DNA from: Pontibacter sp. FD36
GTDB lineage: Bacteria > Bacteroidota > Bacteroidia > Cytophagales > Hymenobacteraceae
NCBI RefSeq assembly: GCF_015686655.1
Contig: NZ_JADPMP010000010.1
Location: 124,001-188,000 of the forward strand
Reading direction: 5' to 3'
DNA: 64,000 nucleotides
Positions 45,670 through 54,840 of this stretch are shown here, piece by piece. A model generated the notes under the pieces. The model searched no databases. It saw only the letters and a program-made list of their open reading frames with translations, and was not told the DNA's origin. The first letter of the stretch is position 1. Every line of letters starts with the position of its first letter. A program made the translations under genes and the position numbers.

Positions 45670-46980
45670 TTAGAAGTCTAGTCCAAACAGCATACCTGCC
45701 ACAGTAGCGGTCATCATACAGGCCAGGGAGGCACCCAGCAAGGCGATGAAGCCAAGTTTGGAAAGCTGCCCCTGCTGATTGGGAGCCATGCTGCCAATAC
45801 CACCGATCTGGATGGCGATGGAACTGAAGTTAGAGAAGCCAGCCAGGGCATAAGTTGCCATCACCAGGGCTTTCGGGCCCAATGTGCCCGCTTCTTTCAT
45901 ATTGGCCAAATCGAGGTAGGCCACAAACTCATTGATGGCGGTTTTCTGCCCGAGCAAGCTGCCCACCTGTAGGGTGTCGGCCCATGGCACACCCATGATG
46001 AAAGCGAACACCCGGAAGATCTGGCCCAGAATATATTGCAGGGAGAAACCATTGAACTGACCGTTTGTGCTGGCAACTACCATTTCATTCAGTCCGGTCC
46101 AAACACCTATCATGTCTGTCAGGATGTAGTTCACCAAAGCGATAACGGCAATGAAAGCAAGCAACATACCACCCACGTTAGCGGCTAGTCTCAGACCGTC
46201 CCCAGCTCCTCTTGAGAGGGCGTCGATCAGGTTCACACCCAGCTGCTCTTCGTTTACTTCGAGCTTGTTCGTGATTTCTTCGTGTTCTGTTTCAGGCACT
46301 AGGATCTTAGCCAGTACGATGCCTGCCGGGGCGTTCATGATAGAGGCCGTGAGGAGGTGTGCCGCAAAAATAGCTTTCTGCGCCGGATCAGTTCCGCCGA
46401 GGAAAGAAACATAAGCCGCCAATACACCACCAGCCAGCGTCGCCATACCGCCTGTCATCAGGCACATCAGTTCGGAGCGCGTCATGCGGGCGATAAACGG
46501 ACGTACAAGCAATGGTGCCTCTGTCTGTCCTAAAAAGATGTTGCCAGCGGCAGAAAGGCTCTCAGGACCTGACAGGCGCATCACCTTCGACATCACCCAG
46601 GCGATGCCGTACACGATCTTCTGGAGCACACCGAGGTAGTATAGGCCAGCTGATACCGTAGAAAAGAAAATGATGGTGGGGAGAACCGAGAAGGCGAAAA
46701 TAAAGCCCAGTCCGCTATTCTTGGATGGGTCTGCCAGATTACCGAAAAGAAACTGCGCGCCCGCTTGCGAGAAATCCAGAAAGGTTACGAAGCCTTCACT
46801 CACGTAGGCAAAGCCTTTTGCCACGACGGGTACCTGGGTAACCAATACGCCAAACAGAATCTGAAGGCAAACGCCGTAGCCGACGAGTCTCCAATCTATA
46901 TTTTTACGGCTTTTAGAGAACGCAAAGGCAATGGCAATAATGGCTAGGAGGCCAAGAAGCCCTCTGAAAATATCGAACAT
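45670..46980 (-). CDS. NupC/CNT family concentrative nucleoside transporter
   Basis: A 436-residue inner-membrane transporter with about ten hydrophobic segments. The CNT family signatures are present: SAAGNIFLGQTEAPLLVRPF near residue 141, NVGGMLLAFIAVIALVN near 263 and KTAINEFVAYLDL near 335. It should import nucleosides with a sodium or proton gradient. ATG at 46980 is used; a TTG 12 bases upstream is less likely. The gene order with a bifunctional nuclease and etfA/etfB upstream on the same strand is one I associate with Bacteroidota. No GGTATA words occur in it. Confidence 0.92.
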   Translation of the reverse strand: MFDIFRGLLGLLAIIAIAFAFSKSRKNIDWRLVGYGVCLQILFGVLVTQVPVVAKGFAYVSEGFVTFLDFSQAGAQFLFGNLADPSKNSGLGFIFAFSVLPTIIFFSTVSAGLYYLGVLQKIVYGIAWVMSKVMRLSGPESLSAAGNIFLGQTEAPLLVRPFIARMTRSELMCLMTGGMATLAGGVLAAYVSFLGGTDPAQKAIFAAHLLTASIMNAPAGIVLAKILVPETEHEEITNKLEVNEEQLGVNLIDALSRGAGDGLRLAANVGGMLLAFIAVIALVNYILTDMIGVWTGLNEMVVASTNGQFNGFSLQYILGQIFRVFAFIMGVPWADTLQVGSLLGQKTAINEFVAYLDLANMKEAGTLGPKALVMATYALAGFSNFSSIAIQIGGIGSMAPNQQGQLSKLGFIALLGASLACMMTATVAGMLFGLDF

Positions 46981-47028
46981 GCTGTGGGACAAAATTTGGC
47001 CAAAAGTAAGCCGAATATCTGTTAAAAC

Positions 47029-47062
47029 AAAAAGTCCTGCACCATATAGGCACAGGACTTTT
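47029..47062 (-). terminator. terminator after the bifunctional nuclease gene
   Basis: Arms AAAAGTCCTG and CAGGACTTTT pair exactly around about 13 bases; the A-rich left side supplies the T run on the minus strand. Confidence 0.7.
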
Positions 47063-47082
47063 AAAGTATAGCGTATGTTATG

Positions 47083-47682
47083 CTAGTTTCGCTTGTTCAA
47101 CTCGTCACGGATCTTAGCGGCACGCTCGTAGTCCTCTTTTTCGAGGGCCTCATTGAGCATCTTGTTCAAGTCATCAACCGACGTCTGGTTGAGCGGCTCC
47201 TTGGCACTCGGAGTCGATGAAGAACTGCTCTTTACAGTCATTTCTTCGTTTTCGTCCTCCTCCTCTTCCAGATCGCTCAAAATAATGCCAGCTTCTGACA
47301 GCACACTTTCCACCGTGTAGATAGGCACCCCGAACCGCAAACCGATCGCAATGGCGTCGGACGGACGCGCATCCAGTTCAAACTCCTTCTCGCCATCAGT
47401 GCACATGATCTTGGAATAGAACACGCCCTCCTTCAGGTCTGAGATCAGGATCTCGGTGATGTTCACGCTCATCTGCTCAGCAAAGGTCTTGAACAGATCG
47501 TGCGTGAGCGGACGGTTTGGGTTGATTTTTTCTATCTGTATAGCGATGGACTGCGCCTCAAACATACCGATGATGATCGGCAGCCTTCGGTTTCCATCAC
47601 GCTCTCCCAGCACCAGTGCAAACGATCCCGTCTGTGACTGGCTGGAGGAGAGCCCGAGTATCTCTAGCTGTATTTTTTTCAC
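47083..47682 (-). CDS. bifunctional nuclease domain protein with C-terminal UVR motif
   Basis: A 199-residue protein. Residues 1-140 form the bifunctional nuclease (BFN, DUF151) domain: LPIIIGMFEAQSIAIQIE near 34-51 and ELDARPSDAIAIGLRFGVPIY near 101-121 are diagnostic. A Glu-rich then Ser-rich linker (140-163) leads to a UVR motif, LNKMLNEALEKEDYERAAKIRDEL at 172-195, as in UvrB/UvrC contacts. The BFN domain is known as a DNase/RNase in plants and occurs across bacteria with unclear role. It is 18 bases downstream of etfA on the same strand. Confidence 0.9.
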   Translation of the reverse strand: MKKIQLEILGLSSSQSQTGSFALVLGERDGNRRLPIIIGMFEAQSIAIQIEKINPNRPLTHDLFKTFAEQMSVNITEILISDLKEGVFYSKIMCTDGEKEFELDARPSDAIAIGLRFGVPIYTVESVLSEAGIILSDLEEEEDENEEMTVKSSSSSTPSAKEPLNQTSVDDLNKMLNEALEKEDYERAAKIRDELNKRN

Positions 47683-47700
47683 AATTAAGCTCTTCTTGTT

Positions 47701-48681
47701 CTATTTGTCTAAAGCTTTTGCAGCTTCTATTAATTTAGGAAGTACCTCGAGCGCATCGCCAACTATGCCATAATCAGCGGCTTTGAAGAACGGCGCTTCC
47801 GGATCCTTATTAATAACGACAATCACTTTAGAAGAGTTAACCCCCGCCAGGTGCTGAATGGCACCAGAGATGCCCGCAGCGATGTACAGGTTAGGGCTCA
47901 CTGTGATGCCCGTCTGGCCAACGTGCTCATGGTGAGGGCGCCAGCCAATGTCAGAAACAGGCTTGGAGCAAGCGGTTGCCGCACCCAGTTCTTTAGCGAG
48001 TTCTTCGATCAGGTGCCAGTTCTCTGGTCCTTTCATACCACGACCACCAGACACGACGATCTCAGCTTCCGGCAGCAACACGCCACCACCTGTGTCCTGC
48101 ATCACCGTCTCTTTTGGAGCAGCAGCGAAATCAGACTCCGCCAGGTCAGCTGAAAGCTTCTCTACTGTAGCAGTTGAGCCTCCGTTGCTGATAATGTCGG
48201 TGCTGTTTTTCTTTACAGCGATGATCTTCACATCAGATGTCAGGTTTACGTCCGCAAACGCCTTGCCTGAGAACACACCGCGTGTCACCGTGAAGTTGCC
48301 ACCGTCAATCTTCGGAAGTTCAGTTACGTTGGTAGCCAGTGAGCCGTTCAGTCGAACAGCCAGCTTAGAGCCTACCGCGGCACCGATGTTAGAGTTGGAG
48401 AACACCAGTACTTTGGCACTTTCCTGCTGGGCCGCTGTCGCGATCACTTTTACGTAAGCGTCAGCTACAAACTGCTTCAGGCGGTCATCGGCGTCGTACA
48501 ACACCTTGCTGATGCCCTGCTCGCCCAGTTTGGCCAGCGCTTCTTCGTGCACCTCGCCGATGGCTACCGCTGTAGCGGTTGTGCCCATGGCCTGTGCTAC
48601 CTGGCTGCCGTAGGATGCTGCCTCCAGTGAGGACTTCTTGATCTCTCCGTTCAGACCTTCTACAAATACTAATACAGACAT
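47701..48681 (-). CDS. etfA: electron transfer flavoprotein alpha subunit
   Basis: A 326-residue FAD-binding subunit of ETF, which carries electrons from acyl-CoA dehydrogenases to the quinone pool. The C-terminal FAD domain is clear: VVSGGRGMKGPENWHLIEEL near 212, CSKPVSDIGWRPHHEHVGQTG near 238 and LYIAAGISGAIQHLAG near 268. Length is normal. It lies one base after etfB, so the two are coupled. No GGTATA word in the gene. Confidence 0.96.
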   Translation of the reverse strand: MSVLVFVEGLNGEIKKSSLEAASYGSQVAQAMGTTATAVAIGEVHEEALAKLGEQGISKVLYDADDRLKQFVADAYVKVIATAAQQESAKVLVFSNSNIGAAVGSKLAVRLNGSLATNVTELPKIDGGNFTVTRGVFSGKAFADVNLTSDVKIIAVKKNSTDIISNGGSTATVEKLSADLAESDFAAAPKETVMQDTGGGVLLPEAEIVVSGGRGMKGPENWHLIEELAKELGAATACSKPVSDIGWRPHHEHVGQTGITVSPNLYIAAGISGAIQHLAGVNSSKVIVVINKDPEAPFFKAADYGIVGDALEVLPKLIEAAKALDK

Positions 48682-48682
48682 A

Positions 48683-49423
48683 TTACAGTACTTTAGCTTC
48701 GTTTCTCAATAGTTTAATCAATTCGCCGGCATTCTCCGGTTCAATCAGCTTCACGCCGCTCTTTTTCTCGGGCTTGCTGTAGTTCACGTACTCCGACTTG
48801 GCTTCGCCACCCGTAGCTTCCACTACTTTAAGTGGCTTGGTGCGGGCCGTCATGATACCGCGCATGTTCGGGATGCGAGGCTCGCACATCGGCTGCTGGG
48901 CGCTGGCTACGAAAGGCAGTTTTACCTCCACCACTTCTTTGCCACCCTCGATCTCACGCTCCAGACGGGCCGTGCTATCGTCTACCATATCCAGTTTAAA
49001 GGCTGGCGTTACAGATGGGATGCCCATCATCTCGCCTACCATGTTGTGCACCTGGAAGCCGTTGTAGTCGATGGACTCCTTGCCCATCAGGATCATATCA
49101 TAACCTCCCTCTTTGGCCACGGCAGTAATCTGCTGCGCCACGAAGAAAGCGTCTTTCGGGTGTGCGTTCACGCGGATGGCATCGTCGGCGCCAATGGCCA
49201 GTGCCTTGCGAATATTCGGCTCAGCGTCGGCTTCGCCCACGTTCAGCACGGTTACGCTGCCGCCTTTGGCCTCTTTCAGCTCAATGGCGCGGGTCAGGGC
49301 GTACTCATCCCAAGGGTTGATCACGTACTGCACCCCGTTCTTGTCGAACTCTTTGTTATCTCCAGTAAAGTTGATCTTGGATGTGGTATCCGGAACGTTA
49401 CTGATGCAAACTAATATTTTCAT
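48683..49423 (-). CDS. etfB: electron transfer flavoprotein beta subunit
   Basis: A 246-residue AMP-binding ETF subunit. MKILVCISNVPDTTSKINF at the N-terminus, NPWDEYALTRAIELKEAKGG at 37-56 and LMGKESIDYNGFQVHNMVGEMMG near 111 are family hallmarks. It is the first gene of an etfB-etfA-BFN-nucleoside transporter run on the minus strand. It likely couples to fatty-acid oxidation and so fits the acyl-CoA synthetase at 9806. Confidence 0.96.
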   Translation of the reverse strand: MKILVCISNVPDTTSKINFTGDNKEFDKNGVQYVINPWDEYALTRAIELKEAKGGSVTVLNVGEADAEPNIRKALAIGADDAIRVNAHPKDAFFVAQQITAVAKEGGYDMILMGKESIDYNGFQVHNMVGEMMGIPSVTPAFKLDMVDDSTARLEREIEGGKEVVEVKLPFVASAQQPMCEPRIPNMRGIMTARTKPLKVVEATGGEAKSEYVNYSKPEKKSGVKLIEPENAGELIKLLRNEAKVL

Positions 49424-49450
49424 GATTAGAAATGTTAGCTTATTTAAAAT

Positions 49451-49458
49451 TAGATTTG
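49451..49458 (+). promoter_or_regulatory. -7 promoter element (TAGATTTG) of the TPR gene
   Basis: Exact TAnnTTTG match 33 bases before the TPR gene ATG, within the divergent etfB/TPR gap. Confidence 0.45.
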
Positions 49459-49490
49459 TGCGAAGTTAGTTAAAATATAGCCAAATAGAA

Positions 49491-49823
49491 ATGTCTCAAA
49501 ATAGATTAGAACAGCTCTTCAAATTCTACGAAGAAGACCCGAACGATCCATTCACGATCTATGCAATAGCGACAGAGTTACGTGGATCCGAACCGCAAAA
49601 AGCGATGGAGTTTTACGAGAAACTGCTGTCTGAGCACGAGCGCTACGTAGGCACTTACTACCATGCGGCCAGCTTATACGCTGAGCTTGGACAACCTGAA
49701 AAAGCCGAGCAAACCTACAAAAAAGGAATGCTGATCAGCCGTCAGGAAGGTAACATGCACGCATTTGCCGAGTTGCAACAGGCGTATAACAAGTTTGCGG
49801 GCCTTGACTACGAAGACGAGTAG
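49491..49823 (+). CDS. small TPR protein
   Basis: A 110-residue acidic, soluble protein with about two tetratricopeptide repeats: DPFTIYAIATELRGSEPQKAMEFYEKLL (19-46) and VGTYYHAASLYAELGQPEKAEQTYKKGM (53-80). No signal peptide, so a cytosolic protein-protein interaction module. It is divergent from etfB and ends at a terminator facing the pyruvate carboxylase gene. Partner unknown. Confidence 0.85.
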   Translation: MSQNRLEQLFKFYEEDPNDPFTIYAIATELRGSEPQKAMEFYEKLLSEHERYVGTYYHAASLYAELGQPEKAEQTYKKGMLISRQEGNMHAFAELQQAYNKFAGLDYEDE

Positions 49824-49961
49824 CACCTTTTGCGCTACAGATCAAAAATAGTATGCATGCAGCATATCTGCAAGTATAAAACAGGCTTTTATGCCGAAAT
49901 GTTTTCTAATGGCTTCTGTAGCGTACTAGATATAGCGCCTGAAGGTTTACGATAGCAAAAA

Positions 49962-49997
49962 GAAAAGCCACCGCCTTTGCAGGTTTGGTGGCTTTTC
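49962..49997. terminator. bidirectional terminator between the TPR and pyc genes
   Basis: Eleven-base perfect arms GAAAAGCCACC (49962-49972) and GGTGGCTTTTC (49987-49997) between convergent stop codons. Confidence 0.8.
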
Positions 49998-50016
49998 CTG
50001 TTTATACATTGGATGG

Positions 50017-53000
50017 CTACGATAAACTAACCACCAGATCGTCGGTGTTCACCAAAGAGCCTTCCGGCAAATGCAGGTCGGCAATCCTGGTGGCTTCTGA
50101 AGCTGTGATGGTCGTTTCCATCTTCATAGCCTCGATCACAAACAGCGGTGTGTTTTTCTTCACCTCCTGGTCTTTCTCCACCAGAATCTTTGAAAGCAGC
50201 CCCTGCAGCGGTGCCCCGATGTGCTTCGGATTGCCTTTGTCGACTTTCTGGTGCTGTACCCGCTCCACTTTCACGGACTTGTCACGCACTTCGATGTTTC
50301 GCGTCTGGCCGTTGAGCTTGAAGAACACCGTGCGCATACCGTCCTCGTCCACATGGCCCAGCGACTGGTATTTGATCACGATGGACTTGCCGCGGGCAAT
50401 GTCGATGATGGCCTCCTCGCCTTGTTGCATGCCGTAGAAGAACAGGCGCGTCGGGATCTTGGATACGTTGCCGTACTGTTCGAAGTGTTTGTGATAGGCC
50501 TCGTATACCTTTGGGTAGAGCTGATAAGAAAGGAAGTCGGTATACTTGGTGTGCTCTCCAAACTTCTCCTGAAACTCCCTGAACTCCTGATCCAGATTGA
50601 TCGGCGCAAGGTGCTCGTTCGGACGCCCGTCGTATGGCTGCTCGTCTTTCAGGACAATAGACTGCAATTTTTTCGGGAAGCCGCCCACCGGCTGGCCCAG
50701 ATCACCGCGAAACAGCGATTGCACTGATTCCGGGAAGGAAATCTGCTCGCCACGCTCCAGTACATCCACTGTCGTCAGGCCGTTTGACACCAGGTATAGC
50801 GCCATGTCTCCTACTACTTTGGAACTTGGCGTTACCTTCACCAGATCCCCAAACAACTGGTTCACTTCCGCATAGGTCTCTTTGATAAGTTCCCACTTAT
50901 CACCCAAGCCCAGCGCATTGGCTTGCGGACGCAGGTTAGAATACTGTCCGCCCGGAATTTCGTGGTGGTATACCTCGGCCGTTCCTGCTTTCAAGCCAGA
51001 CTCAAAAGGATAATAGTACTCCCGCACCGTTTCCCAGTAGTTGGAGTGGCGGTTGAGGCTCTTCTGATCGAACTCGCGGTGCCGCTCCTGAAAACGCATG
51101 GCCTCCACCATTGAGTTAAAGTTAGGCTGTGACGTAAGGCCAGACATAGAACCCAAAGCCACGTCCACCACATCCACACCTGCCTCTATGGCTTTGAGGT
51201 AAGTAGCTGACTGTATACCTGACGTGTCGTGCGTATGCAAGTGGATTGGCAGTTTCACGGTGTCACGCAGCGCCTCTACCAGCACCTGGGCGGCGTATGG
51301 CTTGAGCAAACCAGCCATGTCTTTGATGGCCAGAATGTGTGCCCCCGCTTCTTCGAGTTGTCTGCCCAGTTGCAGGTAGTACTCTAAATTATACTTGGTT
51401 TTCTTCGGATTGAGAATATCGCCGGTATAGCAAAGCGTACCCTCCGCCAGACCGCCCGTGCGCTTTCGCACGAAGTCGATGCAGGGCTCCATGCTCTTCA
51501 TCCAGTTGAGCGAGTCGAAAATGCGGAAAATATCCACGCCCGTCTCCCACGACTTCTCCACGAACGACTCGATCAGGTTATCCGGATAGGCCTTGTACCC
51601 TACCCCGTTCGAACCGCGGATGAGCATCTGCAGCAGGATGTTCGGTACAGCCTCCCGGATCTCAGCGAGTCTGCGCCAAGGGTCTTCGTGCAGGAAGCGC
51701 AGACACACGTCGAAAGTCGCTCCGCCCCATACCTCCATCGAGAAGGTTTGCGGGTGGTCCTTGGCGTAGGCCTCGGCTATTTTAAGCATGTCGAAGGAGC
51801 GCATGCGGGTCGCCAGCAAGGACTGGTGCGCATCGCGGAACGTGGTATCGGTATAGTGGATCTGCTTGTCGTTGCGCAGCCACTTAGAAAACTCCTCCGG
51901 GCCCAGTTCTGTCAGCAGGTCTTTTGTACCGCGCTCGTAAGGTTTGTTCAGGTTGAAGCCCGTGAAATCCGGTTTGGAAAGCACTTTGTCCGGATCTGGC
52001 TTTTTCACGTCCGGGTGACCGTTCACAATCACATCAGCCAGGAAACTGAGGAGTTTGGTGGCGCGGTCCTTGCTCTTGCGGAACACAAAGAGCTCTGAGT
52101 GATTCTTCACAAAATCCACGGTCGCATCACCGGAGATGAAGGTTGGGTGATTGATGATGTTCTGCAGGAATTGGATGTTCTGCTTCACGCCACGGATACG
52201 GAACTCGTCCAGCGTGCGCGACATCTTCATAGCGGCGTGGCGCAAAGTCGGTGCCTGTGCAGATACTTTCACCAGAAGCGAGTCAAAGAACGGACTGATC
52301 TTGGCACCCTGGTAAACGCTGCCCTGGTCCAGACGAATGCCGAAACCACCCGCACTGCGGTAAGCGATGATGGTGCCATAGTCTGGTTTGAAGTCGTTCT
52401 CTGGGTCTTCGGTTGTTATGCGGCATTGTATAGCCACGCCGTTTGCGCGCACGGTGTGCTGCGGACCGAGCAATACTTCCTCGTGATCCAGGGTATAGCC
52501 GTCGGCAATGAAGATCTGCGTTTTGATCAGGTCGATGCCTGTGATCATTTCTGTCACGGTGTGCTCCACCTGTATGCGGGGATTCACTTCGATGAAGTAG
52601 ATATTATTGTTGTGCGGCTCTACGAGAAACTCCACCGTGCCCACGTTGTTGTAGTTCACGGCTTTGCAGATGCGGATGGCGTAGTCGTAGAGTTGGTGGC
52701 GGGTTTCTTCGCTCAGGCTGATGGCTGGGGCTACTTCTACCACTTTCTGGAAGCGGCGCTGCACCGAGCAGTCGCGCTCGAACAGATGGGTGATGTTGCC
52801 AAAGTTATCAGCCACGATCTGTACCTCTATGTGCTTCGGATTCTCCACGTACTTCTCCAGGAAGAGCGTATCGTCGCCAAAGGCTTTCAGGGCTTCGTTC
52901 TTCGCTTCAAAAAAGCCTTTTTCCAGCTGCTCGTCGTCCCGGATCACACGCATACCGCGACCGCCGCCGCCGGCAGCAGCCTTGAGCATGAGCGGATAAC

Positions 53001-53460
53001 CGATGCGATGCGCCTCTTCCAAAGCGGTGTCATAAGTGTTCAGATCCAGGTCGTTGCTCTGGATGATGGGCACCTCACAGCTTACTGCTACTTTTTTGGC
53101 CGACACCTTGTCGCCCAGTGCCCCCATTACCTCCGGCCTTGGACCAATGAAGATGATGCCGTTTTCGGCGCACTTGCGTGAGAAATGCTGGTTTTCGGAA
53201 AGGAATCCGTAGCCCGGGTGAATGGCGTCTACTCCGTTCTCTTTGGCGATGGCGATGATGCCGTCGATGTCGAGGTAAGGCTGCAGCGGCTGGTTGTCTT
53301 TGCCGATCTGGTAAGCCTCGTCAGCTTTGTAGCGGTGCAGGGAGTAGCGGTCTTCATAGGTATAAATGGCCACCGTCTGGATATTAAGCTCCGTACAGGC
53401 TCTGAGCACACGGATGGCAATTTCGCCGCGGTTAGCGACAAGTACTTTTTTGATTTTCAT
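50017..53460 (-). CDS. pyc: pyruvate carboxylase
   Basis: A single-chain 1147-residue biotin enzyme that makes oxaloacetate from pyruvate and bicarbonate, replenishing the TCA cycle. Domain order: biotin carboxylase (1-450; KVLVANRGEIAIRVLRA, then AAGGGGRGMR near 163), carboxyltransferase from about 535 (TDTTFRDAHQSLLATR), and the biotin carrier at the end, with Lys1113 in VIEAMKMETT. Length is the usual for the alpha4 form. It stands alone. The C-terminal carrier and all catalytic segments are intact. Confidence 0.97.
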   Translation of the reverse strand: MKIKKVLVANRGEIAIRVLRACTELNIQTVAIYTYEDRYSLHRYKADEAYQIGKDNQPLQPYLDIDGIIAIAKENGVDAIHPGYGFLSENQHFSRKCAENGIIFIGPRPEVMGALGDKVSAKKVAVSCEVPIIQSNDLDLNTYDTALEEAHRIGYPLMLKAAAGGGGRGMRVIRDDEQLEKGFFEAKNEALKAFGDDTLFLEKYVENPKHIEVQIVADNFGNITHLFERDCSVQRRFQKVVEVAPAISLSEETRHQLYDYAIRICKAVNYNNVGTVEFLVEPHNNNIYFIEVNPRIQVEHTVTEMITGIDLIKTQIFIADGYTLDHEEVLLGPQHTVRANGVAIQCRITTEDPENDFKPDYGTIIAYRSAGGFGIRLDQGSVYQGAKISPFFDSLLVKVSAQAPTLRHAAMKMSRTLDEFRIRGVKQNIQFLQNIINHPTFISGDATVDFVKNHSELFVFRKSKDRATKLLSFLADVIVNGHPDVKKPDPDKVLSKPDFTGFNLNKPYERGTKDLLTELGPEEFSKWLRNDKQIHYTDTTFRDAHQSLLATRMRSFDMLKIAEAYAKDHPQTFSMEVWGGATFDVCLRFLHEDPWRRLAEIREAVPNILLQMLIRGSNGVGYKAYPDNLIESFVEKSWETGVDIFRIFDSLNWMKSMEPCIDFVRKRTGGLAEGTLCYTGDILNPKKTKYNLEYYLQLGRQLEEAGAHILAIKDMAGLLKPYAAQVLVEALRDTVKLPIHLHTHDTSGIQSATYLKAIEAGVDVVDVALGSMSGLTSQPNFNSMVEAMRFQERHREFDQKSLNRHSNYWETVREYYYPFESGLKAGTAEVYHHEIPGGQYSNLRPQANALGLGDKWELIKETYAEVNQLFGDLVKVTPSSKVVGDMALYLVSNGLTTVDVLERGEQISFPESVQSLFRGDLGQPVGGFPKKLQSIVLKDEQPYDGRPNEHLAPINLDQEFREFQEKFGEHTKYTDFLSYQLYPKVYEAYHKHFEQYGNVSKIPTRLFFYGMQQGEEAIIDIARGKSIVIKYQSLGHVDEDGMRTVFFKLNGQTRNIEVRDKSVKVERVQHQKVDKGNPKHIGAPLQGLLSKILVEKDQEVKKNTPLFVIEAMKMETTITASEATRIADLHLPEGSLVNTDDLVVSLS

Positions 53461-53845
53461 ATAAGGTGAGATGTAAGGTATAGCTGCACTATATTTTTAT
53501 GGATAAAGGGCGAAAAGGGAAACACCGATGCGCCACAGGTATAAGCAACACTATAATAATCAGGTATAGACGAATGGCAGACGGGAAATGAAGCGACCTG
53601 CCGTTTTGAAAACATCCCTTAATACAGGCTTTTTCAGGATAAGGTTATATTGCAAATTCGAAGGATAAACAGCGTTATTTATACCTTCTTGACTACAGCC
53701 TCTGCAACATATTACAAAACACTAATATACCTACAGTTAGGCAGATAGCAAAAAATAGCGCCACCGTTAAACAGTGACGCTACCAAATAAACAACAACCT
53801 AAACTTTAATCTGATTAGAAAACCTTTGGCTATACCTGTCTGGCC
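53461..53845. other. intergenic region before pyc, rich in GGTATA words
   Basis: A 385-base gap between pyc and an outer-membrane protein gene. It has no gene and holds five or six GGTATA/TATACC words (near 53477, 53539, 53563, 53680, 53727, 53830), a dense cluster. The terminator at 53756-53782 is in it; the pyc promoter is not obvious. Confidence 0.6.
53756..53782 (-). terminator. terminator after the outer-membrane protein gene
   Basis: Arms TAGCGCCAC (53756-53764) and GTGACGCTA (53774-53782) pair with one mismatch; the A run at 53750-53755 gives a T tail on the minus strand. Confidence 0.65.
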
Positions 53846-54697
53846 TTAGTACTTTTTGTGGCCCGGCTCGTAGATCAGTCGGAGAAAGGTGCTCATGCGC
53901 TCCCGCTCTTTTGTAACAGGTATACCTGTCACAATACCAATCATCAGGCCCTCGTTGATTACCAATCGCATCTGCGGACGCAGCACCATGTCCATGTGTC
54001 CGCCCTGCATTTCCTTATTTACCTCAAGGCCTACAAAGTTGCGGCTGTTCGGTATCATGTAGTGTGCACTGGTGTTGATCTCGTAACTGGTTTCAAGCCC
54101 GCTGTGGCCGAAGTGGTTGAACACCCGCGGACCGGTATAGATCAGCGAGTGAAAATTGCTGCCCCACTTTTTGGCCGCCACTACAAAGGGATTAAATAGA
54201 AATCCCTGAAACATGTCATCCCGGCGGATGCGATCGAGTTCCGTCAGTTCGAACTCAGTGATGGTACCCAAGGCCATGGACGTATTAGACCGCTCGTTCA
54301 CCAGGAAGGTATACTGCGCCGCCAGCTTCAGCGACTCGATGCGGTCAGAGGGACGGTTCACCTCCGGGCGACGGTCTTTGCTGTTGGTTGTGTAAACCGA
54401 CACCGGTACTTCAATCTCCAGTCCCAGCCTGTCGATTGGCGCCCATTCGTACTCTACCAGAAAGTTGTAGCGGTCGTAGCCCAGGTTGTCGGTCATGCCG
54501 GCACCGATGTTCCACTCCTTCTCCCCCTTGTGCGCACCCAAGTCGCGGATCAGGTCGATGTACAGGGGTTCTGCATGGTGCAGTTTCAGTGGTTTCTGGG
54601 GTTGATAATGGGTAGTGTCTGCTGTCGTGACCTCCTGTGCAGATGCTGTAAAAGAGAGCGTGGCAATAAGAGTTGAAAGAAGTAAAGTCCGTTTCAT
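53846..54697 (-). CDS. putative outer-membrane protein
   Basis: A 283-residue exported protein: Sec signal peptide (KRTLLLSTLIATLSFTASA) then a mature part rich in alternating strands and aromatic residues. The stretch HAEPLYIDLIRDLGAHKGEKE near residues 41-61 is strongly reminiscent of a conserved Bacteroidota outer-membrane family. Later strands (RLGLEIEVPVSVYT, HMDMVLRPQMRLVI) suit a beta barrel. No substrate or partner is implied by the neighbours. Divergent from the DUF2279 gene. Confidence 0.75.
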   Translation of the reverse strand: MKRTLLLSTLIATLSFTASAQEVTTADTTHYQPQKPLKLHHAEPLYIDLIRDLGAHKGEKEWNIGAGMTDNLGYDRYNFLVEYEWAPIDRLGLEIEVPVSVYTTNSKDRRPEVNRPSDRIESLKLAAQYTFLVNERSNTSMALGTITEFELTELDRIRRDDMFQGFLFNPFVVAAKKWGSNFHSLIYTGPRVFNHFGHSGLETSYEINTSAHYMIPNSRNFVGLEVNKEMQGGHMDMVLRPQMRLVINEGLMIGIVTGIPVTKERERMSTFLRLIYEPGHKKY

Positions 54698-54825
54698 AAA
54701 AGGTTTAAACCAAAATAAGGACGAAAGTATGGTGGCTCTATTAAAGGCATGTTAAAAATATATTAGAAACAGATTAAAGCAGCTAATCTGAGGTAAAGGG
54801 ACAGGCTGATTTTGACAGGTATGTG

Positions 54826-54833
54826 TATCTTTG
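54826..54833 (+). promoter_or_regulatory. -7 promoter element (TATCTTTG) close to a start codon
   Basis: Exact TAnnTTTG match ending 7 bases before the ATG at 54841, so the mRNA should have a leader of about two or three bases. A TTTG at 54811-54814 is only 11 bases upstream, too close for a normal -33 box. Confidence 0.45.
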
Positions 54834-54840
54834 CCACGCA

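Noticed and set aside
52099..53181. 360-codon open frame on the plus strand
   Set aside because: Antisense to the biotin carboxylase part of pyc, which has all catalytic motifs; the antisense translation has no recognisable domain and reflects third-position GC bias.
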